Assembly: GCA_036745875.1 (NCBI GenBank)
Contig: DAIOFH010000011.1
Location: 1 to 47,523 of the forward strand
Direction of reading: 5' to 3'
Length of the DNA: 47,523 bases
Origin: DAIOFH01 sp036745875
GTDB lineage: Bacteria; Planctomycetota; SZUA-567
How positions within the stretch are numbered: the first letter of the stretch is position 1; each line of letters opens with the position of its first letter. This document shows positions 1-9,134 of this stretch, piece after piece. The notes under the pieces are model-generated. The model was not told where the DNA came from. It worked only from the letters and a program-made list of their open reading frames with translations, and did no database searches. The translations under genes were made by a program, and so were the position numbers.

Positions 1-1
1 C

Positions 2-235
2 CCGGGCGGCTGCGTCGGCGGCGGCGGACAGCCTCTTGGCCCCAGCCGGGAGGATATCAAGAAACGCCTCGACACCCTGTATGAAATCGACGGTTCGGAA
101 AACCCGGACAGGCGTCTGAGCCATATGAACGAAGAGGTCAAGCATCTTTACGAAGACTTCCTCGGCGCGCCTTTGGGGCCGATGAGCCACGAGCTCCTGC
201 ATACCCATTACCATGCAAGGCCCGTGTCCAGGTAG
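2..235 (+). CDS. [FeFe] hydrogenase catalytic subunit, C-terminal fragment
   Basis: Partial gene cut by the left edge; 77 residues plus stop are visible. The fragment opens with PGGCVGGGGQP, the last H-cluster cysteine motif of [FeFe] hydrogenases (usually CPGGCxxGGGQP). It continues into the small-subunit-like C-terminal domain, with recognisable LYEID, RLSHMN, LYEDFLG and SHELLHTHY segments. The family reduces protons or oxidises H2, as a monomer or as the catalytic subunit of NAD(P)-linked or bifurcating complexes; the N-terminal ferredoxin domains that would distinguish these lie outside the window. The receiver-like gene starts 41 bases downstream on the same strand and is probably co-transcribed. 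Identification is from memory of the motif and is strong. The exact subtype (HndD/HydA-like) is inference. Confidence 0.9.
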   Translation, partial: PGGCVGGGGQPLGPSREDIKKRLDTLYEIDGSENPDRRLSHMNEEVKHLYEDFLGAPLGPMSHELLHTHYHARPVSR

Positions 236-276
236 GGACGCAACCAACAAAGAACGATTACGATATGGAGATACAT

Positions 277-675
277 ATGGCCAGCACAATTCTTTTTGTC
301 GACAAGGATACGCTGTTTGTCGAGCAGATGCGGCAGCGCTTCCTTTCCCTCGGCTATCGGATCCTCGTCGCCCGCAGCCAGGCCGAGGCGGAGCACATCG
401 TCAATTCCACCCGTCCCGACGTGGTGGTGACGGAGGTCACCCTGGAGCGCCAGGATGGGGGTTTTTGCCTCGCCTGGATGGTGAAGAAAAAATATCCGGA
501 TGTGCCGGTGATCATCGTCTCGTCCGTCACCTGGCATACGGGGCTGTATTTCAGCCTTTCCACTCCGGAAGACAAAAACTGGATCAAGGCCGACTACTTC
601 CTCGACAAGCCTATCCGGGCCGAGGAACTTGAATCGGTGGTCTTCACGCTGCTTCACAAAACGAAAGCGGTGTAG
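277..675 (+). CDS. Stand-alone receiver-domain protein with Glu at the phosphoacceptor site
   Basis: 132 residues, essentially one CheY-like receiver domain with no output domain. The acidic pair lies in FVDKD (Asp9, Asp11), the conserved Ser in IIVSS (82-83) and the conserved Lys in FLDKP (Lys111). The phosphoacceptor Asp expected after the third strand is replaced by Glu53 (VVVTEVTLE). The domain may therefore be constitutively active-like or phosphorylation-independent, which is inference. The start at 277 is preferred because GGAG at 267-270 lies six bases upstream; an in-frame ATG at 265 overlaps that site. It follows the hydrogenase gene by 41 bases, so a role in hydrogenase regulation or assembly is suggested by context only. 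Confidence 0.8.
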   Translation: MASTILFVDKDTLFVEQMRQRFLSLGYRILVARSQAEAEHIVNSTRPDVVVTEVTLERQDGGFCLAWMVKKKYPDVPVIIVSSVTWHTGLYFSLSTPEDKNWIKADYFLDKPIRAEELESVVFTLLHKTKAV

Positions 676-771
676 GCGTAGGCGGGAAAAGCCCAAGCCC
701 AAGTTCAAGGACAGGTTTCTCCGGCCGCCCAGGTTGCGCCACTACCCCGCACAAGCAAACTGTAAAAAAAA

Positions 772-799
772 GCCCTACCCGGCGTGAGCCGGGTAGGGC
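772..799 (-). terminator. Rho-independent terminator, minus strand
   Basis: Perfect 12-bp stem (arm 772-783, loop GTGA 784-787, arm 788-799). On the minus strand it is followed by a run of eight T (complement of the A-run ending at 771). It lies just downstream of the small minus-strand gene at 845-1039. It may also help end the plus-strand hydrogenase transcript, but there is no T-run on that side. Confidence 0.85.
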
Positions 800-844
800 A
801 ATGTTTTGCCGTCCCATGGAGGGACGACCGACCCCGATCAAGCT

Positions 845-1039
845 TCAGGCATAGGTGTCAACCATCATTCCCCTGGCTTCGGAAGCCGCCCGCGCGCCGT
901 TTTGGGCGACACGTATCGGGAGCAGCTTTTCGGCCATGTCTGTTTGTGCCTGGTGAGCCATGTTCAGGGTTCGCAACCCCACTCCTACCATGCCGCTGGC
1001 TTGATAGGGGGAGGCACTGCCAACACCATTCATGCCCAT
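845..1039 (-). CDS. Small protein, 64 residues, possibly YjfB-like
   Basis: A short gene with good support: the ATG at 1039 is preceded by AAAGGAG with six bases of spacing, and a perfect terminator follows about 45 bases after the stop. The upstream in-frame codons to 1090 have no ribosome site. The protein begins MGMNGVGSAS, then has an amphipathic helix-like stretch (VGVGLRTLNMAHQAQTDMAE) and ends MMVDTYA. There is no signal peptide or membrane segment. The helix pattern faintly recalls YjfB-type putative motility proteins, but the resemblance is weak and the function is unknown. It stands alone and convergent to the receiver gene. Confidence 0.65.
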   Translation of the reverse strand: MGMNGVGSASPYQASGMVGVGLRTLNMAHQAQTDMAEKLLPIRVAQNGARAASEARGMMVDTYA

Positions 1040-1967
1040 ATCCAACTCCTTTATAGGCAATACCGCTGGTCCGCTAATTCGGACCGTCAACCATATGTAT
1101 TAGCGGTCGAATACACGCCGACTTGAGTGAAAAACCGAAATCTCCTGATAACTTTCCAGTGGAAACGCACCTAAATCAATGATTTTGGAGCCTAGTTGTT
1201 TTTAAAAATGGGTATTTTTATCCCATAGGTTACTGTCATGCCGCCCGCATCCCGCCTAATAGATATTGTCCACATCTCCGCTATCGACCCGCATAATTTA
1301 TGCAATTTTCTCGTACACTGTTAATGGATTGTGGGGAGAATCGCCAAAACCACTGTAACCGAGGCATAGCGACGGTCATTGCGATCCGGGACAGCGTATA
1401 CGGCTTGATTGTGGGAACCTGGTCACTATTTCGAATTTGGATAAACCAGATGAAAAACAAGTTGCGGACCAAAAATTTTGAAATTTCGCTTAGGGATTTC
1501 TTTTAGCGTTTGTGGTGTTTGGAGTAAATCCTGAAAATACGGAATGTTGGCGTATATCATCAGGTTTGGCTTGACGCAGTTGCTTGGGGGGAAATGTCTG
1601 GAAATTATTTTTTGAAACGTCCAATTTTGTCAACTAATTTCGGATATACGGTAATTTGACTTACTATGATTAAACCAGTTAATTTCTGCACGAACCCGTA
1701 TGAAAAATACGCAAAAAAAGCGTTTTTCCGGCCTAATAATGAGTTTACGATTTCGGTGGATTATTTTTTGAATGCAGATAGACGCCAAACGTGAAGTGTA
1801 TGAAGAGCCATGTATTGAAATGAAAATCAACTAATTTCGGAAAGCCGAAAAAATTAGTTTGAAATTGTCCCGGATAAAACTACCATTTCACATAACGATA
1901 CTATACAAACATGGTATCGGATGCACGCGGGGAAAACTTTAGCAAAAAATAAAAAAAAATATTCCCC

Positions 1968-1986
1968 CTCCAGAAAAAATCTGGAG
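1968..1986 (-). terminator. Possible hairpin terminator, minus strand
   Basis: Seven-base perfect arms CTCCAGA (1968-1974) and TCTGGAG (1980-1986) with an A5 loop. Read on the minus strand the stem is followed, after GGGGAATA, by a run of nine T. No gene upstream of it on that strand is supported, so its client is unknown. Confidence 0.35.
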
Positions 1987-2037
1987 CAGTTATTCAAAAC
2001 GATGTAAACAACACATTTATTGTGCTGTCGCATGGAT

Positions 2038-2140
2038 GCGATAAAACCGTAGTCGATGAAGCATATCGATCTTCTGGCAGGGACGTCAGAATAGATAGAT
2101 ATGCGCTCTTGTCGGCTAGGCAGGTTTTATCGCTTTTTTT
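2038..2140 (+). ncRNA. Candidate structured RNA with nested hairpins and T-tail
   Basis: An 11-bp perfect stem pairs GCGATAAAACC (2038-2048) with GGTTTTATCGC (2123-2133) and runs directly into T7 (2134-2140), the layout of an intrinsic terminator closing a larger fold. Inside it, GCATATC (2061-2067) pairs with GATATGC (2098-2104), and TTCTG (2072-2076) pairs with CAGAA (2087-2091). No open reading frame explains these pairings and no known riboswitch consensus was recognised. It could be a small RNA, an attenuator leader, or an inverted-repeat remnant. The structure is seen; the function is not. Confidence 0.4.
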
Positions 2141-3051
2141 ATGGCGTTAGCGCCATAGCCTATAAATAACACATGACCAGATTTGATCTGGCTATGTTTA
2201 TTGAACTATAAATACAAATATCCCGTTTCCACTTTTAAGAAATACTAAAAGCGTGGCCAGGGATGGTGTGTACCTATAGAGTAAAAGCGTTTTCTTTGTC
2301 TTTTGCGATAGCTGTTTTCCTTTTCAGGCAGCTGGCGGAAGAATATTCCGCCGCTACTGAGAAAAAGCTGAATAAACGGAAATAAATTCCTTTTTCAGCA
2401 AAATAACGGCAATACAACGCAATTGGGCAAAACGACTGCCAATATCTACCGTGCGAACAAGCGTTCGCGAAAAAATAAAATCTTTTACAAGGAGGCTGCC
2501 TATACGGTAACCAGGACAAACTAATCCCTCACCACTATTCTGCATGGATGCGGCAATATACACCTCGGGCGTTTCTACCCGGAGCAACTGGCAAGGATGC
2601 TAGCCATACTGCTCAGGGCAAAGGCCTTACGAGAACGGGTGTATGCCGCTTTCTTTTTGCCTTCGCGAACAGGTTCCGATAATTCCGGAAATCCTGGCAG
2701 GGATTATTGTCTTCACAACTCCTTATACGAATTCGAAACCCTAATGGAGGAACGCGTATCGCCAATAACTGACGACTAAAAACCTCACTGCAAGCTTTTA
2801 CCCCCTCATTGCGGGAGCATGGACTGGAATCGATGCCCGCATGAGGGAGCTCCGGCAACTATCTGACGAACTGGTCAGCAATAGTCAGGGGAGTTGAACA
2901 CTTATCGGACGCTATCTTAGCGGACTCAGAGGATGTTGTCAAGACCCTATATACATAATCTTGCGAAATTTTATTGTGGATGATCCAAATGTGCCCAGCA
3001 AGCGGGGATGACGTCTGCGAATCAATAATCAGGGATGATCGGGAGAGGGTT

Positions 3052-6000
3052 ATGAAACAAACCAAAAGAGGATTCTGTACTATCCTATTGCGATTCTTAG
3101 GTGCGTTTTTAATGTGCTGTGCTTTGAATTCCGCATTGGCTATTGACGTGACTCAAAATTCTGAACCAGACAATACCACTCCTTACAGACTCTATGGTTG
3201 GACTTATGATGTACAGGGGGCGGCTTCAGCTACATCTAATCCTGGTGCTTGGACAATGCGAGATGGTAGATTATATCAATCCGTATTTTTGGGCTACCGG
3301 GGAAATAATAGTACGTTCCCTTGTTACCAATGGCAGGAGCAAGATTGGCCTACGGCCGGGTATGTGAATATTACTACTGGCGGTGTACAGACTAACAAAA
3401 ATGGTGGTGTGTATACAACTACAAGGCCAAATGTTACCAACGGCGCACACGATTTACGAATCACAAACACTGGTCGGGTCGATGGTGATATCATTTTCGC
3501 TTCCAACAACCCTAATAACATTCTAACAATAGACACGGGTAGCGGAACTGCCATGTCAGCGGGCTCTTCGATAAATGTGGTTTGTGGCACAGTCAGTATC
3601 GAGAATGGAAAGGTACTTGGCACGATTACGGATGATAGCGGCGGGGTAGGAACAACTACCATTACCAAGATTGGAGGCCAGATCGGTGACAACGCTAATG
3701 ACACCGCAAACGTAACACTGACCGGAACACAAGATAGTTTTACGCAATCCGATGGCAGCATTGAGGGTGCAACCACTATTTCAATGAAAAACAGTGGCAT
3801 AACCTATCGTAACAGCTTCAACAATCAGACCAATGGTAAGATTATCGGAAACGCCACCTCCGGAACGGCTCTCAAGGTCACCATGACGGAGGGCGGCAAC
3901 ACCTTTTCCCAAAGCGGAAATAATGCCTCCATTACTGAAAAAGTCGAGATCCTCATCACCCGTAACGCGTCCACTGACAGGACCCTCGCCGAGCAGCTTA
4001 ACAACGTGCTGAACGTGTCTGATGCCTCCTGGATCGCCGATGCGGGAGGTAACAAGGCGGACGCAAAACCGACGATAACTATGCAAGGCGGCTTGGCCTC
4101 GATAAATCAATTTGGCAGCAGCAAGATCAATGGCACTACCACAATCACCACGGAGGGCGCATATTACTCCATCAACGCGCTGGGACAACGTGAATACACG
4201 GGAAACAAATACACGCAATCCGGCACAGCATCAGTGAATGAAAATGTCCAGGTCTTTATGAAGGATGGACACAGCACCTACGAACTGACGGATTCCGCCA
4301 GCGTCAACAGCGGTATACTCACCGGTGGCGTCGATGGCGATGGCGTCCGCGTTTCCATGACCGAGGGGGACAACCGCTATCTCCAGCATGGCTCTTCTTC
4401 CATCAACTCCGTCGGGAATAGTGAAACCATTATCAGCTTCACAGGCGGCTCAAACAGCCTTTACGGCATGTATGAAAGCGCCACTATCAATCAAAACACC
4501 ACCATCGACTTGAAAACCGCCGAGAATAACCGCTTCCACATGTTTTACACCACCGGCGACACGGACGGTGTCGCCACGTCACTCAAGATCGCCGACAACT
4601 CCACCGTCAACATGGATCAAGGCTCCAGCGAAGGGAATTACTTCCTCATGGAAGCGGGCACCATCAGTTCCAGGGGCGCACTCGTCAACTTTGCCGCCGG
4701 CACCAATGACGGCAACGTCATCAACATGAATGGTGCGGGCACCAACAAAAACGTGTTCACCCAACTCGGCGGCCGCGTCTCCTACGCGGGCCAAAACTCC
4801 GGCACCACCGTCAAAGATACCGCCAAAATCAATCTGAACGGCGAAAAAAGTACTTTGAACATTTTCGAGCTTTCCACCACCAACGACGTCGATAACGCCG
4901 CCTACAACGACTACACCGTTTACATCGGCTCCAACGACAGCGTTGACGCCACCAACAACACCAGCATTCACGGCATCTACCACCAGGATGGAGGACGCAA
5001 GAATAACTATGTCACCATCACCGGCGGACAGAACCTTTTCTGGGTGAGCGGCTACGCGGACTATGATGCGGACACCGTGATCAATCCCGGCTCCGGTACC
5101 GTCACCGGCAACAACGTGGCGGTGATCGATCTCAAACCCAGCACCACTCCCGGCACCCAAGGCCATAGCCTGCTAAGTTCCCGGGTCGGCAGCAATCTCG
5201 ATACCGTACACACAACGGACCCCGCCTTTACGGGCACCCTGGACATGAGCAACACCAAGAGCGGGTCGAACAACATTTTCCTGGCGAACGGCGATGTCTA
5301 CGGTGATATAACCACCAGCGGCGAAGCCGCCAGCGGCAGCAAATCCGTCACCAATGTCTATGTCGGCTATGTAAACGAAGATTCCGGAAACAACCAGGGA
5401 TATAACTGGTACTATAACAACGACTACGATCTCACCAAGCTCTCGTCAGGCGTCATTCCAAACAACGGCGATACGCATGCCGGACCGGAGCTCGGGCCCT
5501 ACTTCGGGATGTCCTACATTAACCAGACCGCAAATAACCACCTCGAAGTCAAAAGCATCTTGGGCGGCGGCGGCGACATGCACGTCCAGGTCACGGCCGG
5601 CAACGCCTACAACATCAAGGGCATTGTTGGCGCAGCCGACGACGTCATCGACGCGGGCATGTTCAACGTCGCCTCGGGCTCGCTTCCCTACAACTACCCC
5701 TACATGATTTCGAACCTGATCTATCGTGAAGGGTTCGCGGCGAACGCTTCGGCAAAATACTCCTGGATTTATCAGGGCACGACCAGCCCCGGCGCACTTC
5801 CCACCAACACCAACCATGACTACAGGGATTTCAGGTACACCACCCACTTTTCCAACGACCGCAACTACCAGGTCTACAGCGTCCTCAACCAGGACCTGGT
5901 CAATGTCGGCGCATACGTGGACGACAGGAACAACGGCGCCTACCTTTTCCACAGCCCCACCAACGTCACCATCGGCGCGATCACTGACAAGTGGACGCTG

Positions 6001-8991
6001 GACAACAGCTATGGCGCCATTGACCTGAGTTCCACCACCGAATTCATGCCAGTCATGTGGAGCAGCAATGGCACTGTATTGCGGGACAATCATACCACGC
6101 TTTATTACGATAACCCCGCCAATTATGGCCCCCATACCTACAGTGAATTTTACAAGGGCAAACAGGCGCAAATCACCGCCGGTATGGTCAATGTCTACGC
6201 CGGCAGCAAGCTGACGATCCATCAAAACTTCGATGCCACCGACGCCTCCCTCGTCGCATTCAACCAGTCCGACGAGAATGACGCCAGGCGCAATATCATC
6301 GACAACCTCAATATCATCGGCGCGCCGGATGAAAATGAAGAAGACTGCGAGGATTGCGGCTACACGACCAAGGCCGATCACAGGGCTATCGTCACCCTCG
6401 ACCGCACCACTATCCATACGCTCACCGACGGCGTCGCCATCACCCACTACCAGGACAGGAAAAACGCAGGCTATACCACGCGCGACAGCATCACTTCCAA
6501 TGTCGTCGTCGGCACCAACGGCATCCTGCAGGGCTTTGGCGAATTCAAAAGCGCCACCGACCACTCCCCGAAGCATGCCAACGTCATCGGTGATGTGGCG
6601 GTGCTCGCGGGCGGCATGATCCGGCCCTATGACGGTGCGGTCCAGGACGAAGTCACCGGAGAACAGACCAGCGGCATTTTCGTAATGCACGGCAACGCCC
6701 TCTCTGGCAAGCCTGGTTATTCCCCCACCTTCTCCAAAGACATCACCAACCTCATGGGCGTGACCATGAAGATCGACGGCAAGATGTATTTCGAAAGCAT
6801 GTCGCGGCTTTCCACCCGCCTGTTCGCGGTCGAGGACGGCGACAACGTCCTTCGCGTCATCTCGGACGGGAGGGATACGACCATCGGCAACGACCGCTAC
6901 ACGCCCCTTGGCGAGATCGCCACCGTGCGGAAGTACTGGGGAGACAGCCTCGAAGTGACCAAGGAAATAGACTTCAATGAAGTCGCCTACAGCAGCATCT
7001 ATCTGCAAAACGGCGTATTCAACCCGTTCTCCCCGGCCGAACTGGCCGCGGGCGTCTCCTCCGCGGGCGAACCCATCGCCAGCCTCTTCAACAAGCGGAT
7101 CGGCGACCTGTCCGTCTGGCAGGGCGTCTCGCAGCACCATAAGGTGCAGTACGTGCCGACCTTCGGCTTCGTGAACGAACTGTACAGCAAGCTGAACTAC
7201 CAGATTTACAGGGGCGACGACCAGACCGGCGAACAGACCTACTACTACCAGGTCCTTTACGCCGACTCCGGCGCAGACCGCATCGCCGCGCTGGAAGGCA
7301 TGCCCGACGCCAACCACATCTTCAACCGCGACATCCTCTTCTCCGACATGCTCGGCAACTGGAGCTTCGAGAAACAGGACGGCGGCAAGGGCGTGGTGCT
7401 CCGCTTCCGCCAGCTGGCGAAACACCCGCAGGACGGCGGCATCGCCATCGAAGAAAAGATCAGGAACTCCAGGGAAGTGGCGTTGAAGCTGGATGAAATC
7501 CGCTATCCCTTCCTCACAGCCTACAACATGGCCGATTCCAGCCTGCAAGGCCTGTTCCACGCCGACCCGTCCCTGGACGGGGACACCACGGCTGACGGCC
7601 AGTCCGGCGTCAAGTACGAAACGCCCTACCAAAATGGAGCCAACAACGAAGATCCGTACTACGCCTACGGCGGCAACCCCTACGACCGCTCCGGCTTTGA
7701 CGGCGACATCGAGACCTACTACCGTGACAACCAGGATCGTTTCAGCAACTACCGGGACGTCTGGGTCAAGGACATCAGCAACTACCTCCATGCGCTGCAG
7801 CTGAACCTCGGCAGCGCGTCGGAAATCCACCATTCCCTGCGCCTCCTGTCGGCGGAACCCTATGCCAGCCAGGCGTCGGCGGACCTGCAGGCCATGAACA
7901 TGTTCATCGGCAGCCGCGAAAGGAACGGCGTCTCCGCCATGTTCCTCGTGGAGAAGAACAAGGAACCGCAGCCCGACCCGGATCCGGACAACTACTACGG
8001 CAACTTCGTCGACCCGATCGCCAAGGACGCGCCCGCCGGTTACGTCGACAACCCGACCCGGTTCTGGGCCACCGCCCTCGGGTACCATACCTACAGGGAC
8101 GGCATGGGCGACGAATACGGCTTCGACACCCACGCCAGCGGCATGCAGATCGGTTCCATCAAGGAAAAGGGCGATATATACTACGGCGTGACCGCAGGCT
8201 ACACCCGCTCCAGGAACAGCTGGGAAGAGCTCCAGGCCGTCAACCACACGGACAACTACATGGGCGAGGCGATTTTCGGCATCCACCAGGACTTCGGCTT
8301 CGTCGAGGGCCACGTGAACTACGGCGAGTCGAGGCACAGGATGGTGCGCGACCTTACCCAGGGCTCGTACCTGAACGGCGGCGAATACGACGCCTACATG
8401 GATTGCGACACCACCGACAACTACTTCAACGGCGTCTACCAGGCCGAACACACCGGCAAGTACACCAGCCTGACCCGTGGCGGCGGCCTGCGCGTCGGCA
8501 TGCAGAAAGTGTTCTTCGGCAAGTGGCTTTTCCTGCCGACCCTGGGAGTCCGCTACATGGATGTCCGCAACAAGGACGCCTTCACGGAAAAGGGCAAGGA
8601 CATCGACGCTTTCCGCCTCGTTTTCGGAAAGGGCGCCATCAAGCGCAAATCCCTGCAGATCCCCGCAATGGTGCGCATAAGCCGCAGCATCGGCTTCAAC
8701 AACGGCGGCCCGACCATCATCACCCCGGAACTGCGGCTCGGCGCGACTGTCGAATGCCTGGACAGGAACGGGAAGATCGAGAACTTCAAGTGGATAGGCA
8801 ACCCCATCCCGAACCGCTACATGAAGGCGTGGGGCCTGAAGGAGGACCGGGTCCAGTACCAGGTCGGCGCAACCATCGAAGTGTCCAGGCGCGGCCGCTT
8901 CTACGCGGCGGTCAACTACGACCTGCACTTCGACGACAGCTTCTCCTCCTATAACCACAGCTTCTCGCTCCAGAGCGGCATCAACTTCTAG
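3052..8991 (+). CDS. Giant autotransporter (type V secretion) adhesin-like protein
   Basis: 1979 residues. A signal peptide (basic MKQTKRG start, hydrophobic core, cleavage near NSALA-I) leads to a ~1630-residue passenger rich in Asn, Thr, Gly and Ser with many short strand-turn units, as in beta-helical passengers. From about residue 1669 (FWATALGYHTYRDG) to the end is a ~310-residue autotransporter beta-barrel of alternating aromatic/polar strands, ending in SGINF with the terminal Phe expected for Bam recognition. Start 3052 is chosen for GGAG at 3042-3045 and because the longer frame from 2974 adds no signal sequence. The first ~700 bases are more A+T-rich than the rest, suggesting a composite origin. 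Passenger function (adhesion, aggregation) is inference. An exported repeat protein lies downstream, with a dispersed repeat between. Confidence 0.93.
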   Translation: MKQTKRGFCTILLRFLGAFLMCCALNSALAIDVTQNSEPDNTTPYRLYGWTYDVQGAASATSNPGAWTMRDGRLYQSVFLGYRGNNSTFPCYQWQEQDWPTAGYVNITTGGVQTNKNGGVYTTTRPNVTNGAHDLRITNTGRVDGDIIFASNNPNNILTIDTGSGTAMSAGSSINVVCGTVSIENGKVLGTITDDSGGVGTTTITKIGGQIGDNANDTANVTLTGTQDSFTQSDGSIEGATTISMKNSGITYRNSFNNQTNGKIIGNATSGTALKVTMTEGGNTFSQSGNNASITEKVEILITRNASTDRTLAEQLNNVLNVSDASWIADAGGNKADAKPTITMQGGLASINQFGSSKINGTTTITTEGAYYSINALGQREYTGNKYTQSGTASVNENVQVFMKDGHSTYELTDSASVNSGILTGGVDGDGVRVSMTEGDNRYLQHGSSSINSVGNSETIISFTGGSNSLYGMYESATINQNTTIDLKTAENNRFHMFYTTGDTDGVATSLKIADNSTVNMDQGSSEGNYFLMEAGTISSRGALVNFAAGTNDGNVINMNGAGTNKNVFTQLGGRVSYAGQNSGTTVKDTAKINLNGEKSTLNIFELSTTNDVDNAAYNDYTVYIGSNDSVDATNNTSIHGIYHQDGGRKNNYVTITGGQNLFWVSGYADYDADTVINPGSGTVTGNNVAVIDLKPSTTPGTQGHSLLSSRVGSNLDTVHTTDPAFTGTLDMSNTKSGSNNIFLANGDVYGDITTSGEAASGSKSVTNVYVGYVNEDSGNNQGYNWYYNNDYDLTKLSSGVIPNNGDTHAGPELGPYFGMSYINQTANNHLEVKSILGGGGDMHVQVTAGNAYNIKGIVGAADDVIDAGMFNVASGSLPYNYPYMISNLIYREGFAANASAKYSWIYQGTTSPGALPTNTNHDYRDFRYTTHFSNDRNYQVYSVLNQDLVNVGAYVDDRNNGAYLFHSPTNVTIGAITDKWTLDNSYGAIDLSSTTEFMPVMWSSNGTVLRDNHTTLYYDNPANYGPHTYSEFYKGKQAQITAGMVNVYAGSKLTIHQNFDATDASLVAFNQSDENDARRNIIDNLNIIGAPDENEEDCEDCGYTTKADHRAIVTLDRTTIHTLTDGVAITHYQDRKNAGYTTRDSITSNVVVGTNGILQGFGEFKSATDHSPKHANVIGDVAVLAGGMIRPYDGAVQDEVTGEQTSGIFVMHGNALSGKPGYSPTFSKDITNLMGVTMKIDGKMYFESMSRLSTRLFAVEDGDNVLRVISDGRDTTIGNDRYTPLGEIATVRKYWGDSLEVTKEIDFNEVAYSSIYLQNGVFNPFSPAELAAGVSSAGEPIASLFNKRIGDLSVWQGVSQHHKVQYVPTFGFVNELYSKLNYQIYRGDDQTGEQTYYYQVLYADSGADRIAALEGMPDANHIFNRDILFSDMLGNWSFEKQDGGKGVVLRFRQLAKHPQDGGIAIEEKIRNSREVALKLDEIRYPFLTAYNMADSSLQGLFHADPSLDGDTTADGQSGVKYETPYQNGANNEDPYYAYGGNPYDRSGFDGDIETYYRDNQDRFSNYRDVWVKDISNYLHALQLNLGSASEIHHSLRLLSAEPYASQASADLQAMNMFIGSRERNGVSAMFLVEKNKEPQPDPDPDNYYGNFVDPIAKDAPAGYVDNPTRFWATALGYHTYRDGMGDEYGFDTHASGMQIGSIKEKGDIYYGVTAGYTRSRNSWEELQAVNHTDNYMGEAIFGIHQDFGFVEGHVNYGESRHRMVRDLTQGSYLNGGEYDAYMDCDTTDNYFNGVYQAEHTGKYTSLTRGGGLRVGMQKVFFGKWLFLPTLGVRYMDVRNKDAFTEKGKDIDAFRLVFGKGAIKRKSLQIPAMVRISRSIGFNNGGPTIITPELRLGATVECLDRNGKIENFKWIGNPIPNRYMKAWGLKEDRVQYQVGATIEVSRRGRFYAAVNYDLHFDDSFSSYNHSFSLQSGINF

Positions 8992-9094
8992 CGCGTTTTC
9001 GGAAAAGGCAGGCCCTCTCCGGCGTTTTCGGGCTCAACTGCGCCAACCAAAACGCGCAAAAGGGAAGGGTCAACCATTCGCGAAAACGCTATAA
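8989..9094 (+). repeat. Dispersed intergenic repeat, copy 1
   Basis: About 106 bases that begin exactly at the TAG stop of the autotransporter and closely match 14255-14363. Outer arms GCGCGTTTTCG and CGAAAACGC form an inverted pair. Inner arms GCGTTTT (about 9022-9028) and AAAACGC form a second. Likely a REP- or MITE-like element acting as an mRNA 3' structure. Confidence 0.75.
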
Positions 9095-9134
9095 CGATTG
9101 ATTAAGGCGATTATTTACATAAAAGGATTTGAAA

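Larger units (their letters stand above)
1040..3051. other. 2 kb AT-rich gene-poor region
   Basis: No open reading frame here has a convincing start site or recognisable product. The stretch is clearly richer in A+T than the flanking genes. It holds the structured RNA candidate at 2038-2140 and small hairpins at 1828-1862, 1968-1986 and 2177-2191. A 14-base exact repeat, TCAACTAATTTCGG, occurs at 1630-1643 and 1827-1840. A frame around 2650-2740 reads MPLSFCLREQ then VPIIPEILAGIIV before a stop, which could be a decayed transporter fragment, but this is too short to call. The last ~100 bases must contain the autotransporter promoter, which I could not pinpoint. Confidence 0.6.

Noticed and set aside
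2274..2400. Short plus-strand frame with a signal-like start (from GTG near 2268) ending in a stop at about 2384
   Set aside because: About 39 codons, no clear ribosome site and no recognisable product.
2641..2740. Transporter-like fragment reading PIIPEILAGIIV
   Set aside because: Only about 33 codons between stops; the resemblance to antiporter motifs is too short to distinguish from chance.
5446..8958. A 1170-codon open frame antisense to the autotransporter gene
   Set aside because: It has no start signal, and its Val/Ala/Asp/Gly-rich composition is what the complement of a GC3-rich gene gives. The sense frame has signal peptide, barrel and terminal Phe.
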